Shown in pieces: positions 10,623 to 22,100 of a DNA stretch of 31,496 nucleotides. The stretch's first letter is position 1. Each line of letters starts with the position of its first letter. The translations under genes and the position numbers were made by a program. The DNA lies in the NCBI GenBank assembly GCA_000697335.1, contig JNEM01014129.1, positions 1 to 31,496 on the forward strand. The letters are read 5' to 3'. The stretch is from Conidiobolus incongruus B7586 (taxonomy: Eukaryota > Entomophthoromycota > Entomophthoromycetes > Entomophthorales > Conidiobolaceae). The notes under the pieces are model-generated. The model was not told where the DNA came from, ran no database searches, and saw only the letters and a program-made list of their open reading frames with translations.

Positions 10623-12090
10623 TTAAAATGAAGGTGGTTTTAAAATGTACTCGGCGCAGAGATCTTTGACACAGTCACTACACTCTTCGGCAGGTATCGT
10701 ACATCCACACCCACAGATAGGAACTCCATCTTTGTCAAAATACTCCTTTCTCTCATTCTTGGTGGTACAGCACTTACCCTGAGTTTCCGCACATCGACAT
10801 TCGATCTGACAATTTGCACATCCTTTGGGACCATGTCCGCTAGTTTTAGCGGAGGTACCACAGCATTCAGATTTTTTGTCAAGTTCATTTAATGTGCTAC
10901 AACATGGTTGGGATGTTAAAATACTCGTACTTTCAGCGTAATTATAAATATCATCTACAGATTGGATGTTCAATGACAAACTGGTACTGATAGGAAATGG
11001 TTGAAAGGGTTCAAGCAGCTGAGGCTTTGTATTATTTTGATTCGGAAAAGATGTAGGATGCTCGGGAACTCTACAACAAATGCAGTGCTTTCCCTCTGTA
11101 CAACATTGACAAGGGTTTAGTAAGTTTTCAACACTCAATAATGGATTCGGGCCGATAGCAGATTTTTGGCACCCACACTGGCATATCTTATGATGCTGAG
11201 GTGAGTCCTTTGTGGTAGGTTTTTCAGTAGAAGAGCTACAGCATCCTTTTGTAGGTGTATCAGATAATTTAGAGGGTTTCTTGCCACAACCTCTCTCCTT
11301 ATCAGCCTGTATTCCATTAATGTTATTTTGAAGTGTATTAGTCCCTTTAGAGTTTGATTTAGTATGTGATTTACAGCATGAGCCATTAGATGTTATAGCT
11401 GTATTAATACTCTCGGAGTTTTGTTCAACCTGGGATTTCGAGCTACTACATGAAGATTTTATCTCCTTTGGCATTGTAGCCGATTCATTATTCAGTATAA
11501 CAGTATGAACTGCAATAGGCGAAATAGGAGGATTAGGTGAACAGCTGCTAGACCCTGCCTTGGCAGATATAGGTAGCGGTAGCTCAGGAACTACTGCAAG
11601 TTCAGTGATTATTTTTGGTGCAATCGCAGGTTTTGTTCGACAATATGGAGTTGAAGGAACAGAACAAATAGTTTCACAACACCTACAATGACTATTCTTA
11701 GAACAATCACATGGGTTCAATATATCGGCAACTAAGATCGAAGTTAAATTAAGTATTATTTTATAATAAAACTTGAATAAACGTACCTCCGAACCCAGCT
11801 TTGTTTCTTTTTTTATTCATTAAATTACCTATTAAAAGAGTAAATTTAGCAATCTTAGTCAAGATCAAAATTTTGAAATTACCAACTGAACATTGACCAC
11901 TTGTAGCACACAAACATTTTATATGAAGCTTCTTAGTTTTTCTTAGTTCTCTACAGTGAGCACACTGGGTAATAGGTCTACCACGTTTTTGGATTTCAAA
12001 TAGCTCTCTATCTTCATGTTTGCAAGAACTTGATCTATGACCTTTAATACACTGCTTACAGGCAAATTTAACACCATTAATATAAACCAT
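10623..12090 (-). CDS. Copper-fist transcription factor, Mac1/Cuf1-like
   Basis: Three exons (12090-11883, 11828-11787, 11731-10623) encode 452 residues; the two introns are 54 and 55 nt. Residues 1-61 are a copper-fist DNA-binding domain. It has ligands C11, C14, C23 and H25, a second Cys group at C43, C46, C59 and C61, and the minor-groove motif RGRP at 37-40. In known members (Ace1, Mac1, Cuf1, Grisea) this domain binds Zn and Cu and controls copper and iron uptake or metallothionein genes. The rest is unusually Cys-rich. A motif LNPCxC...HCxCC occurs twice (88-102 and 288-303), close to the copper-sensing Cys motifs of Mac1-type activators. Further Cys groups lie at 388-397 and 423-437. 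Several CC pairs are scattered between Ser/Pro/Asn-rich linkers. A nuclear copper sensor is the likely role. I cannot tell whether it activates uptake or detoxification genes. Confidence 0.92.
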
Positions 12091-13676
12091 AGTAAATAAT
12101 TATTTGAATGAATAATCAAAACAATTCAGAGTCATCTATAAAATACACTTTGATAAGTGAAAAAGGAATGAAACCAAAAATTGACTGAATTATTGATTAA
12201 TAAGATTTTTAATTAATTTATCCAATTAAGTTTGGATTAAAATTCTTAGTCCAATAATCTAGATTTCATTTAATATTAGATAAATTTGAATAAATATAAA
12301 AAATATCAAGAAAAAGGAAAAATAAAAATTATATAATATAATATTTAGATTGTTTAAATAAAACTATTTATTATTAGTAAATTAAATAGAATTTAAGTTA
12401 AAATCCTCAGTTAAAACTCACTAATATCTTTGAATTTTAACAGCCTCACCAATTCATTGAAAAAAACAATAAATTGATGTTTAACTAATAATTAATATTA
12501 GAACTCGAATTAGAATATTATACAATATTAAATATATCTGAGAAATATATTTTGTTAATACTCAATAAATTCGAAGATTCTATAAATAATAGTATAAATT
12601 TAATACCTTGCCTTTACCTCATTAACATAAGAATAAGAAATCAAAAAATGATTTAATAATGTTAGAGGTCTTATATTATTAAATAAAATCAAAATTTTTA
12701 ACTATTATTCAAATATTTAATATTTTAAATAAAAGCAAATTTATTAGAAATATTCCTAATATTTGAAAACTTGTTAATAGTACAAAAATTTTGATTTTTT
12801 TAATAATAAAGGTAAAAAATTATTAATTTAGGAATATTATATAGATAAAATTAACGTTATATAAATTAATATTACTATTAAGTTGGTCAATTTTTTGATT
12901 AATATAATATTCAATATTGTTAAGTTGATTCAGTGAATGCTTGTTGTATTTATAATATGGTTCGATTTTTTTTATTGTGGGATTTAACATTCGCCAATAA
13001 GATTAGCAGATTATTTATTTGATTTTACATCATAATAGTGTAAAATTCTCTTTAAAAATTAAAATGATAACATCACTTATACTTTAGTTATAGAATTATA
13101 TATTTGCTAGCATTGATCTATTTTCAAAGACAATTTTTTAACAATTTTTAAATATATGATAAAAATTGTAATCTATTAAAGAGAATTTGATGAAGAATTA
13201 TTATAAAATGTATTTACTTAGAATAAATCTAATTCAATTATTCATTTTTATAACATCATATCATTACAGATATATATTAATTGTTTATAATGTTATCTAA
13301 ACAATAAATAAACTCTATTTATGATATTATTTAGGTTAAACAATATTTTAAACTTAGTAACCTTTAAATTAATCAATTAATATGTTCAACGAACTGAAGG
13401 TTTTGCTTCAATATCTATATATAGAAATCAAATTATTTTGCATCAATAAAATGATTTTCATAAATATGAGTAAAATCAATTATCCGTGATTGTAGTAAAC
13501 TTGATATATAAAAAGTAAATAACCAAACTCTTCGTTTATAAATAAATATTCATGATTTTAATTAACCCAATTATACTTGATTAGAGTTTTGGTAATATGA
13601 TAATTATAAAAGTGATGAATTTAATAATTAATTATAAGATTGATTTAATAAAAGTGATAATAATTTCAAAATGAAT
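12091..13676. other. Intergenic region between septin 3' end and copper-fist start
   Basis: AT-rich sequence that includes the upstream side of the copper-fist gene and the 3' side of the septin gene. I saw no Mac1-type copper response element (TTTGCTC) close to the copper-fist start, and no ORF or RNA gene. Confidence 0.5.
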
Positions 13677-15240
13677 TTAACCTTGAGAAGTAGATTTAAA
13701 TATAGCTGTTAATCTTGGGCGATGAGTCTTCGTTGTGTTAACAGTATTTAAGGATTTGAATTTGTTAGAGTCTTGAGAGTTTGTTACTTTGAGAGATTGA
13801 ATTGATTCTAATTGGCCAACCTCCATTTGTAGCTGACTCACTTTGCTTTGGAGTTGCTCTATTTCGTTTTCTAATAGACTTTTTTTCCTCATTAACTGTT
13901 TCAAAATAGTTAGTGGATAATTTAACATCTTAAAAAAATATTAATAATTACATCTCCTTCCAAACTCACAAGATGATGCTTTTCCTTTTCTATATTTTCT
14001 GCTAACTTCTTTTCAATATCTTTTTTATGATCAGTTTCAATTGCAGACTTGATTAAACTAATGAAAAAATTAGCCTCAAATTGAGGATTTGCATAATGTT
14101 AATCGCTTACTTGAATTCATAAGTTTTACCTCCATTGATAATACTGTACTGGAATGGTTCATAGTATCTCTCTTCCATAGTCTCAATCAAATCCTTCATA
14201 TGCGTTCTAAATATTGAAATTAGAGTATTTATAGATGATATGAGAAAAATTTTAATACCTTAAGATCATATTTTTCAAAAGAGTGAAATCACTATGCTCG
14301 GGATTTTCAACTGGAATTCGATTGGATAAATTAATTAAGGATTCAATTTGAAATTCAAGTCATTTGATTACCTTCAACCAATCCCCAAGGGTATTGCCGA
14401 CCTAGCACAGATACGCCATCCTGATTAATGTACCATTTTGAACTTGAACAAATACCCAATGGGCTTTTAGCCAAGTAATCTTGTGATTCTTCTAGAAGCA
14501 AATTACTTGGCTCATACACTTGAATGCCAAAATGATTTAAACACCATCGCACTTTATCCTTGGCATCTTGTAAACCCATTGGCCCATATGTATCAGCTTT
14601 AGCAACAATAGGAATTAAATTGCATTTAGCAGATAATTCCTGCATGATTTTGACATCCAACTTAGGAACGCCCTGGTTGGTGGGAGAGATGAAGTAGAGA
14701 CAGAAATGAACTCGACTGTCATATCGCTTTGTACGGTTAGGTTGCTGCACCTGATTAAAGTAGTGGAAATATGAATAATCAATAAAATTGGAAATAATTG
14801 CTCCACTGTTAGAGTTGTTGAGAGAGTTGCCCAAGTCTGGAGTGTCAATGACTCTTAATTTTATAGGAAAGTCAATATTTACATCTAATTGTAGAATAAT
14901 TAAAAATTTATAAAAATTAAAAATTATTTAAATCAAAAGTTATTTATACCTGCTTCAGTAAACCTGAAATTATACTTATAGGGCACTTGAGATTTAATAG
15001 TGTATCTCTTACTAATTAATTCTTTATTATCTAAAATAGTACTCTGAAAAAGACTATTAATAAAAGTTGACTTGCCAGTCCCAGCTTGGCCTAAAAATAG
15101 AACAAATTAAAAACAAATAGTTAAATACGGATAGTATAATTACCTGCAACTATTATAGTCAAATGTTGTCCCTTTTGCTTTAACAGTCTATGCAACTGAG
15201 AAGGAATAGACTTGATTCCACTACTGGTATTATCATGCAT
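13677..15240 (-). CDS. Septin with a divergent G3 motif
   Basis: Seven exons (15240-15144, 15090-14950, 14884-14372, 14310-14259, 14206-14111, 14057-13970, 13928-13677) join in frame to 412 residues. The septin GTPase fold is clear. A basic helix (residues 14-24) precedes the P-loop GQAGTGKST (33-41). RVHFCLYFISPT follows at 137-148, the G4 motif AKAD is at 174-177, and the septin-unique element has GRQYPWG at 241-247. Residues 330-370 form a Leu/Glu/Lys/Gln-rich coiled coil, then a polar tail. Septins assemble into hetero-oligomeric rods and filaments at division and polarity sites. The G3 motif reads DTPDLG (93-98) rather than DTPGFG, and the post-GRxYPWG region is also divergent, so hydrolysis may be weak or absent. 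The last intron is only 41 nt with a GTGAGT donor and is the least certain junction. The septin type cannot be fixed by eye. Confidence 0.9.
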
Positions 15241-16929
15241 AGTGCCAATAACAATAACCAATACAAACTACAGATATAAATAAACAGAGAAAGTATTTAC
15301 AATATCAGCAAATTATTAATTCCTAAGTAGAATCAGAATGATAATTAATATAAGTTTTTAGTCTTTAATAACTTTTTACAAGTCAAATTATATATTTTTT
15401 ACGATTTTTAAAGAATTTAAATGGAATTTTAGCGGAATTTATTATCTTTTTATACTATTCATGTTGATCACTTGAATTTTGCAGCATTCTTTGGGAAATT
15501 AATTTAATTGGTCACATTTCAACTGAATTTTTTATTCCTTGTAAATTTTTCATAATTTTTTAATGAAATATGAAATCATTGTGTTTTTGGTCTTCTTTAT
15601 TCATTAATTAATATATATAATATTGGCATTATGTTATGTTTTATTCACAACCCGTTATGATATTTTGGTTCTGTAATTATTTTGCCGATATACATAACCC
15701 TCTGATAAACTTAATGTCCATTTTACCCAATTTAGTAATTGTTTATAATGTGGTTACTATTTGCTATTTAAATTATAACCCCAATAAAAATGGTACTATT
15801 CTAATTAATAATTCTATCAGTTTTCTCTTCTAATCTTTTGAAATATTTATCCACTTAATATATTTCATTAATTATAATATTGGGCTGATTCAATAATACT
15901 CTTACAGGTAATTAAGTAGTTCAATTATTAAAACTATTATTCAGATATTCGGCAACTCGAGATGAAATAAAGATGAATTAGTTATCTATGCATTATAACC
16001 CCTACTAAAGAATCTTTAATATCAAAAACTTGGCGCGAATCACAAAGGATTAAATAATAATTATATTATATTAAAAATGCGCAAACCTGAGAATACAAAT
16101 CGGGTGTAATTTATTCATGTAGATTTCTATTAAAGATAATAGCAACGGAAAGAAATTGGCTTAAGGAAGCCGTTTTTATTTTATTATTTGATATTTTGTT
16201 TGACAATAAACTCATACTACCACCATACAACAAATGCAAAAATATTCACTTTTTTTTATAATTAATATTACATAAGTTATTGATATATTTACTGTAATGC
16301 ATTTTGAATACAGTCACATCTTTACACATACCTAATAAATAGCTGCATGCTTGTTGTGATTAAATTTACTAAGCAGAGGACAAATTCTATATTGATTGAT
16401 ATACCACAGTGTAATTTAAAAAAAATAAAAAAAAATCACTATTTTGATGCTTTAGAATAATAAATTTTATTAATCATCAATTATACAATTATTTAGCTCA
16501 ATAATATTAATAAATTTAATTTTGATGATAACTTTTTTATATAAATCAGAACTTAAATTATTTCGGTTTTTAGTGCAAATTAATTTCAAAATAGTGTAAG
16601 ACTATTTTTGATAACCATGTATTTTTAAAATAACTATGATTACGAATAAAAACAATTAAAAAAATATAATGTAATAGATATATTTTTTTATTAATTATAG
16701 TATTTAAAATAATTATTAATTTAGCATTTAATTCATGTTAAACTTGTCAATTTCAATTTTACTTAAATTATCCCACTCACAAAATTTAATATCACTTAAA
16801 TCATAAATTAAAATCCAATTCATCAAAATAAAATCAACTATTTCTTTATCTAAAAAAATCAACTAAACGTAATATCAAAAAATTAATAACAGCTGGAATT
16901 GTAAAAAAATTATAATTAATTAATTGAAA
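15241..16929. other. Divergent septin-TAF8 intergenic region
   Basis: This 1.7-kb region separates the divergent septin and TAF8 start codons and must hold both promoters. It is AT-rich except for a patch at about 15950-16170 that contains a TTGGCGCGAA word. A 65-codon + strand ORF at 15636-15833 is hydrophobic and unrecognised. It could be chance or a tiny membrane protein; I do not call it. Confidence 0.5.
16030..16039. promoter_or_regulatory. E2F-like word TTGGCGCGAA
   Basis: TTGGCGCGAA closely resembles the E2F/DP consensus (TTTSGCGCGAA) and contains a GCGCGA core related to fungal MBF sites. It stands out in sequence nearly free of GC. It lies 790 bases upstream of the septin ATG and 890 bases upstream of the TAF8 ATG. 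One copy is weak evidence, and the link to cell-cycle control is inference. Confidence 0.25.
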
Positions 16930-17748
16930 ATGTCTTCAGAAGAATACAAATTAATATTATCTCAAAGTATTGGTAAAATAGTTCAAGCTAAAGGTTTTGA
17001 CTCTTGTCAAAAATCCGCTCTTGAAACTTTGACAAATGTTTCCGAATTTTGTAGGAAAAATAATTATTCAATGGAATTTTATAAACTAATATATAAAATT
17101 TATTAGATATGGAATATTTAATTAAAACTGTCAAAAATTTTGCTCAATTGGGCAATAGAACCAAAGTTAACTTTCAAGATTTGGAACAAACCTTAAAACA
17201 ATTAAATATCAATTGGAAGGAGGTAGAAGTTTCCGCTACGAAAATGTTATCTGTTTCAAGTTTACCTGGTAAATTTATTTTAATTTATTTTTAATTTGAT
17301 ATTATAATTAACATGATTGATTAGCTCCTAAAGTACCGAAACCCCCTTTACCTAGACCTTTTCAAATTAGGAATGCTAGTTTAGACCCCCCTAAAAAGAT
17401 TCCTGCCTATATACCACCTCATTTACCCACATTTCCTGATGAATACACTTTTAAAGAGACACCAGTAAGTAATCTCTAAAACTACTTTCAAACTAACTTA
17501 TATTGATTTGGCTATTATCATAGACTTACCCTCAGCGACTTAGAGATCCGTCAAAAATAAGAGAGGTGAACGCTGAGCAGACGCGACTCGTTGAAGAGAA
17601 TTTAAAGAGACTTTTATTTCCCAAAGCCCAATTATCCAACAAATCGCAATCGAATCTTCAGGACGACGATTCGGATTTCCCATGTGTGAATTATGCAATG
17701 TCAAAGTTCTATCATATTAACAAGGGCTCCAATCTTAAAAGTCTTTAA
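16930..17748 (+). CDS. TAF8: TFIID subunit TAF8
   Basis: Four exons (16930-17050, 17107-17268, 17325-17464, 17524-17748) encode 215 residues; the introns are 56, 56 and 59 nt. Residues about 5-80 match the bromodomain-associated histone fold of TAF8 (ILSQSIGKIVQAKGFDS..., then ALETLTNVSEFYMEYLIKTV across the first splice). Residues 95-142 carry the TAF8 C-terminal signature, a Pro-rich lead into IPAYIPPHLPTFPDEYTF and KETPTYP. A helical segment follows, also typical of TAF8. TAF8 pairs with TAF10 through the histone fold and links the TAF2 module to the TFIID core in the nucleus. I use the first ATG; the reading frame before it starts at a TTG, which is unlikely in a nuclear gene. At 215 residues it is shorter than the human protein (about 310) and much shorter than the yeast one. 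Confidence 0.9.
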
Positions 17749-18364
17749 TATTTTTATTTTAAGCTTGAAGCATCTATCCAATTGCAAACTATTGGTTTGT
17801 GATGAAAAATTCTATAGCTAGCTTTCTTAAAAATTAAATTATTGTATAATATATTACCATTTAAATAAAACAAATTAATAAATTTTATATATGATCGATT
17901 TTGTCATAGTTATAACGAAATAACAAGAATGTTTATACTATTCCAACACATATTAATGATTAATTTTTTTCATTAATGTGATTTCAACTAAAACTTCTTA
18001 AGATTAATTGTTGTATAGCGAAGATTGATTTGAAGTCACCAATGATACAACAAACCATTTCAGGAGGAACGATCAATTTCAACATTTCAATCAATTCATT
18101 ATATCCGATACAAATCCCTTACAGAATAAATTTCTAACTACTTTCATTATAATAATAATAATAATAATTGATTTAAATATTTAAAAATATTGTAATATCA
18201 AATCATAGAATACTAAATCAAAAAAATTAAAAAGCTCTGATAAAATGCTCATCCAACACTTGACTCACTAACTACGGTTCTACCTTAAAGACTCAATTAA
18301 AATTATTGCTAATACTATTCACTTGGAAGTTATTCTATCATTTTTATTTGTATTATTTGGTTAG
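17749..18364. other. AT-rich sequence 3' of TAF8
   Basis: Intergenic sequence between the convergent TAF8 and kinase genes. It contains a short (AAT)n run at about 18148-18168 and a mildly GC-richer patch at 18030-18130. I see no gene. Confidence 0.5.
18148..18168. repeat. (ATA)n microsatellite
   Basis: A perfect trinucleotide run of about seven units between TAF8 and the second GC-richer island. Confidence 0.7.
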
Positions 18365-18580
18365 GATGAGTACAGGTCAATTAATCACCTTCGACTCACG
18401 TACAGTAACGTATTCCCCATCATAGAGCAACATTCTCGCTACCCAGCCAGTCATGTATGCGCCCCAGCTGTCCAACTTGTCTTAGAAGTGCCGTCCACCC
18501 CTGGAATCATCGATCTGATTACCTTGACTCTGGCCAGCATTGCCGAGCACGTAACAGAACTGTTTCAAATGTTTTTTTGA
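18365..18580. other. Second GC-richer island, possible gene fragment
   Basis: Compared with flanks that are almost pure A/T, this stretch is clearly GC-richer. The + strand frame starting after the TAG at 18362 stays open for 71 codons to a TGA at 18578-18580. It is protein-like (Val/Leu/Ile/Thr-rich, with IIDLITLTLASIAEHVTELF near the end) but has no starting ATG and no recognisable family. The - strand also has open stretches, including a 25-codon ATG ORF at 18454-18377 with two Trp codons. No splice sites of the type used by neighbouring genes clearly link them. It may be a decayed gene copy, an acquired fragment or a non-coding RNA. It shares two short words with the island at 1463-1960. 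Confidence 0.35.
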
Positions 18581-18585
18581 TCTTT

Positions 18586-19163
18586 ATTTTTAAAAATGTT
18601 CACTATTATCGTAAAATTTTGATAACTTTCTTTATCAGCTATAATGAATTATTGATTATATAAACCAAATTAATTCAAATACCTGCAATATCCAATATAT
18701 TTTTTATTATTTTAGTATGAAAATTACTTGAGGATATTATCAAACGTATTATAATTGAGTAAATATTAATCAAATTTTTCATAACACTTGTTGAAAATTT
18801 AAAATTTGAATTAATTTCTTTAATTGATTACTTAACTCGATAGAGCAAAAATAAATTATACTGGTAAAATATAATTCAAATAATTTATAAAATAAATTTA
18901 TTTAACTACTAATGATAATCAAATAAATGAAAAATTGAATGATGATAAATTGAAAATATATAAAGGAAAATAGATTGGCTTATATCGTAATTAATGAAAT
19001 AAAATATTTAATATAAATAATACCAATAATATAAATTGTAAATCATTTTGGGTTTTTAATAAAAAAGTACAGTAAAATCAAAAACTCTTGGAGCATGAAA
19101 TCTGAGTGTAATCTTAATATGAATAATTATGGTTATTTACATAGTACAAATAGCTTAATTCGA
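18586..19163. other. AT-rich sequence 3' of the kinase gene
   Basis: Downstream side of the minus-strand kinase gene. Very low GC, with no ORF or RNA gene that I can support. Confidence 0.5.
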
Positions 19164-22100
19164 TTAAGACAATCGACAGTCATCGTCGCGTTTGCGTCTC
19201 CCATGGGGTTTTTTAGCGTGGTGGTAGTTAGATGGGCCATTATGCGACGAAAATGGGGTAGTGGCTTGAGAGCTTTTATTGTCTCTCGGGCCCATTACTA
19301 TACTGTCAGATGCTGCTGCTGGGATAAGAGGCCGACGATTAACAGGCCTTCTAGGAGCAGATCGATTTATAGCGCTAGGCTTCTTCAATTGCCGACGATT
19401 GTTGTTGGCATAGTTGGAATATTGATTAAGATCCTGTGATCTGGAATGGCATTCAATAGGAATGTTAATTGCACATTTAACATGACAAATCATACCACAG
19501 TCTAAATTAAATTATTAATTAAAATATATAATAAGCTATGTTTGAAATAATTACCATCACAAAACAGGGCATTCTTTTTAACAGTATCCTGGCATACCTT
19601 ACATGTCATTGCTATAAAATCAAAATTAATGAATGGTCCAAGTCCCAAGTTCATTATTATATACCTTTTCCAAATGAACTCTTAACGAATTGATGTTCTT
19701 TCTGCTCATATTCCTCAATTGGTAATCTCGACAATGTGGAAGGTGAGGGTTCAGATAGCATAGAAGGATCTGTAATTGAGTTGTAAGATTCGCAGATACT
19801 GTCCATAAGCTGAGAGTCTCTAGCTTTGATTTTTAACGATTCATCCATTTGTCTGGATAGTTTTTGATTAACCTCCTGTAGATTTGTTTAGTCTAAAGCG
19901 TATAAATAATATATAATTTAATTACCTGATTCAATCTAGATTCAATAATCCATGCATGAAACAGCAACTGCTCAGCTGTGGGTCGATCCATAGGTTCTTT
20001 CCTAAAGCATGACCTCAGGAAATCTTGTAGATTTTCAGAGATACCTTCAGGAAGTGGAGGGCAGTCATCTTCAACAATGTGAAATAGTGCAGTCATTGGT
20101 TGCATATCAATATATGGAGGCTTTCCTGTATACAATTCAATAATTGTACATCCCAAACTCCAAATATCTGATGCAGTAGATGCACCTCGCAATTCAATAA
20201 CTTCAGGTGCCATCCAGTATGGTGTTCCTGCAACAATCTCACCAAGATCACTATTGCGAACTTCAAGATTGAGCGACACACCAAAATCTGTCAGTTTGAC
20301 AGTACCGTTCTTAGTTGTTAAAATGTTGGCAGCCTTCAAATCACAGTGGACTACTTGCTTGTCATGGAGGTACATCAAACCTTCCAAGATTTGAATTGTA
20401 TATGATGCGACTAAGGGTTCTGGGAATGGGTTGAATGATTTTAGGGTATTAAGGAGAGAACCATTTTCAACATACTCCATAATGATATTTAAGTATCCAT
20501 CAGATTTGAGGGAGCCTTCGTATTTCACAATTCGTGGATGACTAAGAGATTTGAGAAGTTCAACTTCCATCATTAAAGCTTCAGTTTCGGATTGATCTCG
20601 ACCCTCTAGATTGATCCTTTTCACAGCCATAACATGTCCTGTTTCTAGGTTAAGGGCCTTATGAACGGAACCAAATTGACCTTTACCAATGCAGTCTCCT
20701 AATTGATATTCTGACATGAGTCTGGATTGATCAATGAATAAAGACAGACGCTCTCGTTTGTTCAGCAAACTAGATGGGATTGATATTTTGTTACTATCGC
20801 TATCTGCTCTTGGTCTTGCATCCATGAGTTTCTGTGCTTGACCGCTTGAAACCTGATGAGAGTAGTGTCTAGAATGCTGGCGCTTCATATTAGTTGTTGA
20901 AGATGAAGGTGGTGAATTTTCAGGTTCCAAAGTACTAAGATTTGGAGTTGATAGAGTGAGTGGAATCGGCTGCGAGCCTAACAAACTAGAAACTCTAGGA
21001 GGTGATAGAATACTTGATCTAGCAGGATGAGGATTAGAGATAGATTTGGAAAGTGAGGATGTGTATGATTTCTGAGTTCCATGGCTCTTCATAGAATAAT
21101 TACGTTCCAATTCAGTACTGGATACAGAATCGCCATAGTGATTTTTTAGGATGGATCGTATTGTTGAATTGGTTCGAATAGTTTGATTGTAAGAGAAACT
21201 TTCGTCATCATCGTCCAAATCATCCACATTCCAGTCAATAGTATCCAATCGTAATACACTTTGTTTCGGATGCGTTGGAATGATCTTTTTAATTGTGTGC
21301 TCAAGCTCTTCCACTGGAGCTGGAGGTTGAGCGATTGGAGGATCGTCAGAATGTTCTTCAGTTGGACTAGTTACAAAGCTAACACCTGAATCTTCGTAAG
21401 TGGAAGTTTGTGGAATATCTTCTGCATCTTCAACTGCAGTAATGGTGTCATTCGATTCGATGACAGGTGGTTTGAGATCGAGAGGTAGCTCCAAGCGAGA
21501 TTTTTCTATCGTGTTAGCGCGGCTAACATGTGCCTTGGCCTTGGGAATGGGATCAGGTGTCGAAAATTGTGAAGACTTAGGTGTTGAATATACAACTGGG
21601 GTTGAGTTGGATTTTTTGTGAGTTTCAGGAGTTAAAACAGGCCTGAGAATGTGGTTGGTGGGTATAGTAGGTGGGATATTGGCTGGCTTTTTGGAGGATG
21701 AGTCGAAGAACAGCCTTAAGTTCTTAATTTTGTTAGATACATTACTGTTACTGCTATTATTGCTACCACCATTTTCTTGACTGCTTTTGGCATTTAACTC
21801 GACACTAGAAGATGAACTCAGTGGGGATTTATTAGAAGAATCGGATATAGATTCAGAACTTTTAGCAATCTGGGATTTGGCTCTCAAAGATCCAATTTGA
21901 GAAGTTGTAGGAGCTTGTGTAAGTGCTAACCTCTTCTGATATTCTGAAACTCTTCTGAATGAATTGGAGCTATTAATGGGCTGCTTTGGTTGTATATTTG
22001 ATTGTATTGAAGAGGTACTATCAGAAGGAGTTGGAGGTAAGGCCCTTGTTGGTAGTTTAGGTTGAGGTTGAGGTTGAGGTTGAGTTGGAGAGTCCCGGTT

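Noticed and set aside
10640-11386. Two alternative minus-strand ORFs of 82-83 codons
   Set aside because: They are shifted frames inside the Cys-rich exon of the copper-fist gene.
15636-15833. 65-codon hydrophobic + strand ORF
   Set aside because: No recognisable domain or supporting signal in AT-rich sequence; chance cannot be excluded.
18457-18663. 68-codon + strand ORF starting in the second GC-richer island
   Set aside because: It runs from the GC-richer island into AT-rich flank with abrupt change of composition and matches nothing known.
19095-19439. 114-codon + strand ORF
   Set aside because: Antisense to the last exon of the kinase gene, which is supported by the C1 domain.
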